A stretch of DNA of 64,000 bases from an uncultured Eubacteriales bacterium (lineage in GTDB: Bacteria; Bacillota; Clostridia; Oscillospirales; Oscillospiraceae): the NCBI GenBank assembly GCA_900543085.1, contig UQQF01000003.1, forward strand, positions 1 to 64,000, given 5' to 3'. Shown piece by piece: positions 8,381 to 22,449 of this stretch; positions within the stretch are counted from its first letter, which is position 1, and each line of letters opens with the position of its first letter. A program made the position numbers and the translations under genes. The notes under the pieces were generated by a model. That model saw nothing but the letters and a program-made list of their open reading frames with translations, searched no databases and had not been told where the DNA came from.

Positions 8381-9079
8381 GTCTTTTTTATAATAGTATA
8401 CGCTCCGGAATCCCCCGGAAAAGAAAAATCCCGGCGAGACAAAGTCCCGGCGGGATGAGTTGTCATTCACGGCAAAAATGCCGTGCGTCCAGGGGGGAAG
8501 CTCGTTCCCCCCATAGACTAAAGAAGGGGGAGTAATGAAAATGAAGAAGTTTGCTTGCAGGTATTATAATAACGGCCAATTGTTAAGCGAAAAAGCGGCA
8601 GCTTGTTACAATTATGTTAAGTTACAAGGAATTTTAAACCGATTTTCGCGAAAAAGCCACCATCGATTCTGCGACGGATGTTTGCACCCGCGTTCGGACA
8701 TAGCACGCCCTCTTGATGCGCGCAAGACGCATCAAGAGTTTTTGCGAAGGCGCAAAAACGTTGTTGTTCAAAGGGGAAAGAGAGAGCCGCCTGTGTGGTC
8801 TAAGGCGCACAGCGCACGTCGGACGCGATGCGGCTTCAGCCGCGAGCCCGCGCGCTACGACTCCCCGCACCCGCTCAACTCCACGGCGCACAGCGCACCT
8901 GCAATCTTGCTGTCCGTCGGCAGAGCATGCCCGCGACCCCCGCAAGCGGGCTATGCCCGAAACGTCCGTTCCGCACCAAAAATAATCAGCTTTCAGCAGA
9001 ATTCGCGCTACGCGCGAACAATTCCAATAAAATCCCGCCCGGCGGCGTGTACGTCGGGCGGGATTAACAATTTCCCCCT
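8381..9079. other. Long hairpin-rich intergenic region between rpoC and the rimP promoter
   Basis: No convincing gene. It contains palindromes at 8468-8485 and 8492-8512 and a 29-base hairpin (8710-8738) followed by T5 that would terminate a plus-strand transcript. A smaller hairpin follows at 8739-8758 and another at about 9031-9064. An AT-rich patch at 8520-8640 starts with a good ribosome site (GAAGGGGGAG) and ATG at 8535. The frame stays open to 9101 only by running through the hairpins and shows no recognisable family, so it may be a remnant or a short untranslated RNA. Confidence 0.5.
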
Positions 9080-9118
9080 CAAACGAAAAGGCCGCCCATA
9101 GGGCGGCCTTTTCGTTTG
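9080..9118 (-). terminator. Intrinsic terminator of rpoBC
   Basis: Perfect 18-bp inverted repeat (9080-9097 and 9101-9118) around a three-base loop, placed seven bases after the rpoC stop. On the minus strand the inner GC-rich stem is followed by TTTTCGTTTG, which can serve as the U-tract. Confidence 0.8.
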
Positions 9119-9124
9119 AAATTG

Positions 9125-12877
<3,753 letters not shown>

Positions 12878-12880
12878 AGC

Positions 12881-16654
<3,774 letters not shown>

Positions 16655-16984
16655 GCACTCTCCTTCGGTTGGATTCATGTGTACGTCACCGTACACCCGG
16701 CAGCGTTGTTAGATATTCATTGCGCTCTGTTGCTTTTTTCTGAAAATCTGATAGAATAAAAGCATCAAGAGAATGGGGAACTGTCTGTCCTTGTGACATA
16801 GCAAGTTATTGTATCATTGTATTCATATCGTTGTCAAGAGAAATTTTGTTAAAATCAAGTGTTTTCGGCGGGGTTGCACGGCTCCGTCTTTTTTCTTGCG
16901 CTTTTGCAGGAACCTATTCGCTCACGGCGCGTCTAATACCGCCGGACAAGCCTTCGCATCTCACCTCTGACAAAGGAGAAAGCC
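16655..16984. other. Divergent intergenic region between rpoB and the membrane protein gene
   Basis: It contains the rpoB promoter on the minus strand, giving an rpoB leader of about 145 bases. On the plus strand it has only the ribosome site AAGGAG just before the ATG at 16985. I found no clear plus-strand promoter or large repeat. Confidence 0.5.
16808..16837 (-). promoter_or_regulatory. Promoter of rpoB-rpoC
   Basis: On the minus strand a consensus -35 TTGACA (16837-16832), an 18-base spacer and a -10 TACAAT (16813-16808). No competing promoter is visible closer to rpoB. Confidence 0.75.
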
Positions 16985-18193
16985 ATGGACGCTGTAACCA
17001 TCACCATTCTGCTGTTGATAGCCGCCGGAGCGCTGGTGCTGCTGTACCTCACCGGTATGCTCAAGCGGCCGGAACACGTCGTCATATGCGCCGCGCTGAT
17101 CGCCGGCGCCTTTGTCATACGCGGACTGTGCATGAACCACGTCACGCTGGACTATGAGAACTTTCTCGCCGGCTGGGTGGACTACTACAGGCAGAACGGC
17201 GGCTTTGCCGCGCTGGGCGACAAGATAGGCAACTACAACCTGCCCTATCTGTACTTCCTGGCCTTTTTCTCCTACATAGGCGTGTACGACCTCTATCTCA
17301 TCAAGGCGCTCAGCATAGTGTTCGACGTCGTGCTCGCCTGGGGCTGCATGCAGCTGGTGGGCGAGTTCACCAAGTCCACGGCGAAGAAGCTGACCGCGTT
17401 TTTCCTGGTGCTCTACTGGCCGACGGTCATACTCAACGGCGCGTACTGGGGTCAGTGCGACAGTATCTACGCGGCCTTCGCCGTGCTGAGCATATACCTC
17501 GCGCTCTCCGGGCGCGGCGCAGCCGGCATGGCTTGCATTGCAGTCAGCTTCGCCTTCAAGCTCCAGGCCGTGTTCATCATGCCCATCTTCGTGGTGCTGC
17601 TGATAGCCAAGCGGGTCAAGCTCTGGCACTTTGCCATCTTCCCTGTCACCTATGTCGCGCTCATGCTCCCTGCGGTGTTCGCGGGCTATCCCCTGCTGGA
17701 CACCATCACGCTCTACTTCGACCAGATGGGCACCGTGGGCAGCGCGCTGAACTACAACTCCAGCAGCATCTACGCCTTTGCGCGCAACGTCGCCAACGAG
17801 TCGCTGGCAAGCTCGCTGGGCATCCTCGCGGCGTTCATGCTCATGGCGGCCGTGTTCGCCTGGGCTTTTGTGCGGCGCAGGTACCTGAACAACTGGGCTA
17901 TCCTAGGCTGCGCGGTGATCCTCTGCGTGGGCATCCCCTACTTCCTGCCGCACATGCACGAGCGCTACTTCTTCGTGGCGGACATACTCACGCTGGCGCT
18001 GGCCGTGGCCGCGCCGGAGTACATGGCGCTGCCCGTGCTGACGCAGTTCGCCAGTCTGCTGGGGTATCACGCGTATCTCAAGGGCCGCTATCTGATGCCC
18101 ATGAGCTACGGAGCCGTCGCGCTGGCGGTCGTGCTCATAGGCGCGGTGTTCTTCACCGCCGCGCAGCTCCGCCCCGCCGGGCGGAGATCCTAG
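16985..18193 (+). CDS. Polytopic membrane glycosyltransferase-like protein (Gpi18/mannosyltransferase type)
   Basis: 402 aa with about nine to eleven hydrophobic segments. The pattern recalls COG5542-type (Gpi18-like) GT-C mannosyltransferases of Firmicutes: an early extracytoplasmic loop with DYENFLAGWVDYYRQNGG, then NLPYLYF, a GQCDSIYAAF loop and FKLQAVFIMP. Such enzymes use lipid-linked sugars as donors; substrate and acceptor cannot be told from sequence. The ribosome site AAGGAG lies six bases before the ATG. It stands alone between rpoB (divergent) and tRNA-Leu and ends 27 bases before the tRNA promoter. Confidence 0.75.
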   Translation: MDAVTITILLLIAAGALVLLYLTGMLKRPEHVVICAALIAGAFVIRGLCMNHVTLDYENFLAGWVDYYRQNGGFAALGDKIGNYNLPYLYFLAFFSYIGVYDLYLIKALSIVFDVVLAWGCMQLVGEFTKSTAKKLTAFFLVLYWPTVILNGAYWGQCDSIYAAFAVLSIYLALSGRGAAGMACIAVSFAFKLQAVFIMPIFVVLLIAKRVKLWHFAIFPVTYVALMLPAVFAGYPLLDTITLYFDQMGTVGSALNYNSSSIYAFARNVANESLASSLGILAAFMLMAAVFAWAFVRRRYLNNWAILGCAVILCVGIPYFLPHMHERYFFVADILTLALAVAAPEYMALPVLTQFASLLGYHAYLKGRYLMPMSYGAVALAVVLIGAVFFTAAQLRPAGRRS

Positions 18194-18220
18194 GCGCGCC
18201 GGGCAAATGTAAAATTTCTC

Positions 18221-18248
18221 TTGACAAATGCAAAATCGGTGCTATAAT
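18221..18248 (+). promoter_or_regulatory. Consensus promoter of tRNA-Leu
   Basis: Perfect -35 TTGACA (18221-18226) and perfect -10 TATAAT (18243-18248) with a 16-base spacer, 33 bases upstream of the mature tRNA 5' end. Confidence 0.85.
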
Positions 18249-18281
18249 AACACATGCGCTCGACGCCGGGCGCATGAATAT

Positions 18282-18371
18282 GCGAGAGTGCTGGAACTGG
18301 CAGACAGGCAGGCTTGAGGTGCCTGTGTCTCATTTACAGGCGTGTGGGTTCAAGTCCCATCTCTCGCACCA
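18282..18371 (+). tRNA. tRNA-Leu (anticodon GAG)
   Basis: 90 nt including the encoded CCA. The acceptor stem GCGAGAG (18282-18288) pairs with CTCTCGC (18361-18367). The anticodon stem CAGGC/GCCTG encloses the loop TTGAGGT, giving anticodon GAG (reads CUY leucine codons). A long variable arm, as expected of a class II tRNA, and a T-arm with TTCAAGT are present. Confidence 0.95.
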
Positions 18372-18376
18372 CCACG

Positions 18377-18416
18377 TCGTCGCGGACTTCGTATCGTTCG
18401 CGACGACGTTTTTTTC
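18377..18416 (+). terminator. Terminator of tRNA-Leu
   Basis: The hairpin with arms GTCGTCGCG and CGCGACGAC is followed by a run of seven T, immediately after the tRNA. The same hairpin recurs 130 bases downstream as part of a tandem duplication. Confidence 0.75.
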
Positions 18417-18640
18417 GTTCCGAATAAACGCCATCGCTCATTCACTTCGTCGCTCCTCCTTTCCAAATTGAACCCGCTGCGCTGGGCTTCAATTTGGGGT
18501 TTTTCTTTTTCGCGGACTTCGTATCGTTCGCGACGGCGTTTTTTCGTTCCGAATAAACGCCATCGCTCATTCACTCCGTCGCTCCTCCTTTCCAAATTGA
18601 ACCCGCTTACGCTGGGCTTCAATTTGGGGTTTTCTTTTTT
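18381..18640. repeat. 130-bp tandem duplication, two copies
   Basis: Two head-to-tail units start at 18381 and 18511 and are almost identical. Each has the CGCGGACTTCG...CGCGACG hairpin plus T-run, a linker with CCATCGCTCATTCACT, the CGCTCCTCCTTTCC box, and a second hairpin with CCAAATTGAA / TTCAATTTGG arms plus T-rich tail. The box and hairpin arrangement resembles the element at 52-107, pointing to a dispersed family. No open frame fits it. Confidence 0.9.
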
Positions 18641-18880
18641 TCGGGTTTGAGGTGGGGGGGAAGGCTCAGGTCTGCCTGGAGGCTTGCAAATTGGGGAAAA
18701 TGCTGGTATGCTTTAAAGTAAGAAAAGCGGGCGTGTCTACGTGCATGGCGGTCTATATCGCGGACTAACGCACGCTTTATCGCAACTGTCAGGAAGCTAA
18801 GGCCATCTGAATACAGTTTTTTGTATTCAGATGGCCTTTAAAAGTATACCCGGCGACATTTTCATCAAGGAGGAGCTATC
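18641..18880 (+). promoter_or_regulatory. Promoter and structured leader before the broken envelope-protein gene
   Basis: A -35 TTGCAA (18684-18689), 17-base spacer and -10 TATGCT (18707-18712) predict a start near 18720. The leader of about 160 bases can pair AAAGCG (from about 18724) with CGCTTT near 18774-18779. It then forms a 17-bp hairpin (about 18802-18840) whose arms are AAGGCCATCTGAATACA and its complement, before the ribosome site AAGGAGGAG and ATG at 18881. I could not assign it to a known riboswitch class. Confidence 0.5.
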
Positions 18881-20908
18881 ATGAAAAAGCGTGTATGGTT
18901 GATCATACTCGTAGCAGTTCTTGTAGTGCTGGCCGTGGTCGCGTTCATCTTTTTCTCCATGCGCGGAGAAAACGTCCCTGTCTACGCCAGGCTGTCGCCC
19001 TGGGACTTCACGCTCACCGACGGCGACGGCAACACGCTGACCTATTCGGCGGGAGAGCGCAGCGGCGATATACAGCCCCTGGACGAGAGCCTTGACGATG
19101 CGATGCAGAGCGTGACGCTCACGCTGCAGCCAAGCGACACCTATGTGTTCTCCGTCGAGGCCGACGAGCTGGAGGACATAGACGCGGTCTTTGGCAACAG
19201 CCTCTGGGAGCAGAGCTTTGAAGGCCGCGGCGCAGACCGCATAACGTTCAGCGAAAGCGCCGGACTCACTATCGAGGGCGAGGACATGTCCTTCACCGCG
19301 GCGATAAACTACCCCTCCGGCGAGAGCCTCAGACCCTTCCGCCTGACGGCGCGCGCAAGCGGAGAGGTGCGCATGTCCGCCACCGGGGACGGCATACTGG
19401 TCAGCGGACTGGACAGCTCCGAACCGGTCACGGCCTCGTACACCCCCGCGGACAGCCAGGATATGCACTTCGAGTACGCCGATCTCGGCTGCTTCGAGGG
19501 CGAGACGCTCATCGACCTGAGCCGTGTGGCCGACGGGCATCAGGTAATAATCAAATCCGAGGACGGCTCCGAGCGGGTCGTGGATTTGGATTAAGCGGGA
19601 ACGCCTTCGCAGGGTTCGGCCGACGCTCTGCGCATAGGCTACTGCGCCGTGGACTACGCGTTCATCGAGGACTTCTGCGCCGAGCTGGGGCTGGACGCAT
19701 CACAGTGCGAGGAGGCGCCCATAGACGCCGTATACGAGCGGCTGCGCGCGGGTGAATACGACCTGGTCATCGCGCCTGGCTACGGGGACATGGCGGGCGT
19801 CGACGCTATAAAGTACGCCTCCGATGCCATAATATACCGCAAGGTGCAGACACCACTTGACAGGCCGGAGGATACAGACTACACATCGGTCGAGCTTCTT
19901 GAGCAGTTCACCGCCGGCGCCGACACCGGCTGCACTCCGGTGAGCTTTTACAGCGAAGCCTGGGAGAGCTTTTTCAGCTATCAGCTCGGCGGAAGCGTGG
20001 AGGAGTTTTCCGACGAGGTGTGGCGGCACGAGGAATTTGACTATCCGTTTTATTACATCACCTCGCCCCATGACGCCATAGGTGGCGGGCTATACACTGA
20101 GGAGCTGATGGGTATGACGTTTATCTGGCCTGCGGAATACGTTGAAAATGTCCACAGCGTTTGGTCCAGCGCCATGACTGCCGCGGTGCCGGTGAGCGTG
20201 GACGGCGTCGCTCCCACGGACGAGACCGTGCTCAGTGGCGAATACCCGCTCACGTTCGGGCTGTACGCCTCCGTGCGCGATACGGAGCCGGAAGGCAGCG
20301 AAGTCAGGCTCGCCTCAGAGTACCTTGCGAGCGAGGCGGGGCAGAGCTTTTTGAACATAAACACATTCGTGATAGATCTGGACGGCGATGTGCCGGCCGC
20401 CGTAGGAGAGGGGTCTGTTAGGCTTCAGGGCGCGGAAGACGGCGCGTCCGAAGAAGAAGCCATACAAAAAGTGGCCGAGGACTACATCAGCTACCGGGCT
20501 GCTATGCTCAAAGCGCCGTTTACCGGCGGCGCCGTCACCGAGCAAACCGCCCAGGCTCTGGCCGATGAATTCTCGCTCAGCCTGAGCCAGGAGGTGCTGG
20601 AGGCCAACATCGCGAGAAGCGAGGGGTTTTATAACTACCTGAACAGCTTCGACATAACGCTGCTCGACCTTTCAGCGTCGGCCTCGAGGTTTGAAATCAT
20701 CAGCCGGGACGACGGCATAGTCGTTCAGCTGTATGAAACCACCGAATATACGTGGACAGTCCCGGACGGCGGCGCTCCCGACTCCGGCATCGGAACCCCG
20801 CACACAATAACGCTTGAGCGTGCGGCCGGCGGCGACGGATACGTGATCGTCAAAGACGAATTTGACGAGAGCGACATCACCGGCGTCTCCACGCTGCCCG
20901 AGAGCTGA
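18881..20908 (+). pseudogene. Envelope protein gene split by an in-frame TAA (or two adjacent genes)
   Basis: From ATG 18881, with a strong AAGGAGGAG site, the frame runs 237 codons to a TAA at 19592-19594. The same frame then stays open to a stop ending at 20908. There is no shift between the two parts, and the codons between 19595 and 19648 are all sense, reading ALRIGYCAVDYAFIEDF, a natural first strand of a binding-protein-like domain. The first part has a TM anchor (about residues 6-26) and a beta-rich extracytoplasmic region. The second part is about 420-437 aa and looks like a type-2 substrate-binding-protein fold (FTAG...AIIYRK-type segments) without a signal peptide. The second part has no ribosome site, so one interrupted gene of about 675 codons is the simplest reading. 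Family not recognised. Confidence 0.65.
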
Positions 20909-20937
20909 GGGAATTTCCCCGTTTTTGTGCTTTTTAC

Positions 20938-20968
20938 TTGACTGTAAACCCGGTTTACACCTTATTAT
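20938..20968 (+). promoter_or_regulatory. MerR-type promoter with 19-bp spacer and central operator
   Basis: A -35 TTGACT (20938-20943) and -10 TATTAT (20963-20968) are separated by 19 bases, one or two longer than optimal. The spacer contains the perfect palindrome GTAAACC-C-GGTTTAC (20944-20958). This is the classic layout of promoters remodelled by MerR-family regulators, and it sits directly upstream of a MerR-domain gene, indicating autoregulation. Confidence 0.85.
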
Positions 20969-20992
20969 TGAGTCATTGGGGGGTGACTCAAT
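20967..20992 (+). promoter_or_regulatory. Hairpin holding the ribosome site and part of the start codon
   Basis: ATTGAGTCA (20967-20975) is complementary to TGACTCAAT (20984-20992). The loop TTGGGGGG carries the Shine-Dalgarno sequence, and the 3' arm covers the first two bases of the ATG at 20991. It may act as a second, translational control, or as a DNA operator half-site pair. Confidence 0.55.
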
Positions 20993-22382
20993 GAACATCA
21001 AAGAAATGGAGGAGCGCTCCGGCCTGCCCCGCTCGGGCATACGTTTTTACGAGTCCGAGGGTCTGCTCAGTCCCGCGCGCTCAGCAAACGGGTACCGCGA
21101 CTACTCCGAATCCGACCTGGAGACGCTGCTTAAAATCAAGCGCTTGAGGGCGCTCGGCCTCACGCTGTCGGAGATACGCTCGGTGCAGTCCGGCGCGAGC
21201 ACGCTCGCCGGCGAACTGAGCAAGGCGCTCGCCCGCCTGGGCGAGCAGCGCGGCGGACTGGCCGGAGCCGAGGCCGAGTGCCGCGCCATGCTGGCCTCGG
21301 GAGCGGACTGGGACAGCCTGCTCACGTCCGGCGCATACGCGCCCGCTCCAAGCGCGCCCGGCGGCTCTACGGGCATACTTTACGGCTCCGTCGGAGCTTC
21401 AACCGCGCCGGAGTGGTGGAGCGGCATGGGCGAGCCGGGACCTGTGCGCCGCTTTTTCGCCCGCTGGCTCGACATCTGCATGTGCACGGCGCTGATATGC
21501 GTGTTCAACATACTTGTTCTGCGTGTCAACCCGGCGCTTGACGCTGCTCTCGACAGATTCCTGATATGGTTTTTCAGCGTAGTGCTCCTGCTTGTGTTTG
21601 AGCCGCTCTGCCTCCACCTCTTTGCCGCGACGCCCGGCAAGTGGATGCTGGGCATAACTGTGCGCGCCTGGGACGGCGGCAAGCTCAGCTACCGCGAGGC
21701 GTACATACGGACGCGCAGGGTGCTCATCGGCGGCATGGGGTTCTACATCCCCATCGCCGAGCCGGTAGCAAACGCCATCGCGCTTTGGCGCTCGCTCAAG
21801 GAAAGGGAGCAGCCCTGGGACGCGGAGTACGGCCGCTGGGTCACGGTATACCGCCCGCGCCGCTCGTGGCGGCCTGCGGCCTGCGCCGTGGCCTATGTGC
21901 TCTCCGCCATACTGATTGTCACCCTCTCCGTGCCCTACGGCAGTATGCCGTCCAACCGCGGAGATATGAGCGCGGCGGAGTTCAGCGACAACTACAACGA
22001 CCTCGCCGCTTTCATCGACTTCGGCGAGTACGAGCGCATGACGCCCGACGGGCTGCTCACGCGCGTTGAGTTCACCGCCGAAAAGAACGTCGGGGCTTCG
22101 GCCGACGCCACGGTCGACACATATGGAAGCTATATGCAGCTCGCCGTGATGTCCTACGTCTGGGGCCGCCCCGGCGCGCAGACCTTCGACACGGACGAGA
22201 GAAACGCCATGCTCGACTATCTGGACAGCCACAGCTTTGAATCGTTCGATACGGAGTGGGCAGGCGTGCGCGTCCGCTGCGACGTAAACTACAGCGGCTA
22301 CTCCAACAGCTGGTATTGCCTCTATCCGGTGGAGGGCGAAAACCAGAGCTTTGACCTGCACTTTGCGCTGGAGCTGGTATAG
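20991..22382 (+). CDS. MerR-family regulator fused to an RDD-type membrane domain
   Basis: 463 aa from the ATG at 20991. Residues 1-70 are a MerR winged helix: MNIKEMEERSGLPRSGIRFYE, with the usual RFYESEGLL and NGYRDYSESDLETL. A coiled helix follows (to about 105). Residues about 150-290 form an RDD-like domain (FARWLDICMCTALICVFN, second TM with VVLLLVFEPL, then ATPGKWMLGITV). A third membrane segment lies near 300-320. The last 145 residues, predicted outside, are a small domain of unknown type with WAGVRVRCDVNY. A membrane-anchored MerR protein is unusual; the layout suggests direct sensing at the membrane. It is followed by a strong terminator. Confidence 0.85.
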   Translation: MNIKEMEERSGLPRSGIRFYESEGLLSPARSANGYRDYSESDLETLLKIKRLRALGLTLSEIRSVQSGASTLAGELSKALARLGEQRGGLAGAEAECRAMLASGADWDSLLTSGAYAPAPSAPGGSTGILYGSVGASTAPEWWSGMGEPGPVRRFFARWLDICMCTALICVFNILVLRVNPALDAALDRFLIWFFSVVLLLVFEPLCLHLFAATPGKWMLGITVRAWDGGKLSYREAYIRTRRVLIGGMGFYIPIAEPVANAIALWRSLKEREQPWDAEYGRWVTVYRPRRSWRPAACAVAYVLSAILIVTLSVPYGSMPSNRGDMSAAEFSDNYNDLAAFIDFGEYERMTPDGLLTRVEFTAEKNVGASADATVDTYGSYMQLAVMSYVWGRPGAQTFDTDERNAMLDYLDSHSFESFDTEWAGVRVRCDVNYSGYSNSWYCLYPVEGENQSFDLHFALELV

Positions 22383-22423
22383 AAACGCACGGGCAGTGCA
22401 AGAGCACTGCCCGTGCGTTTTGA
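22383..22423 (+). terminator. Terminator between the MerR-RDD gene and the convergent GTPase-NYN gene
   Basis: Perfect 17-bp arms (22383-22399 and 22404-22420) with an AAGA loop, followed by TTT on the plus strand and AAA-complement (UUU) on the minus strand. It is likely bidirectional. Confidence 0.85.
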
Positions 22424-22449
22424 CGTTTTACCGCCATTTGTCGCCGCGC

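Noticed and set aside
8251..8466. 71-aa minus-strand frame upstream of rimP
   Set aside because: It spans the rimP promoter, the leader hairpin and hairpin repeats and has no ribosome site or family resemblance.
9031..9064. Second rpoC terminator
   Set aside because: It is a good hairpin, but it lies beyond the perfect one at 9080-9118 and lacks a U-tract on the minus strand; it is more likely another copy of the intergenic palindromes.
18381..18640. CRISPR-like repeat
   Set aside because: Only two 130-bp head-to-tail copies with internal hairpins, no short spacers and no cas genes nearby.
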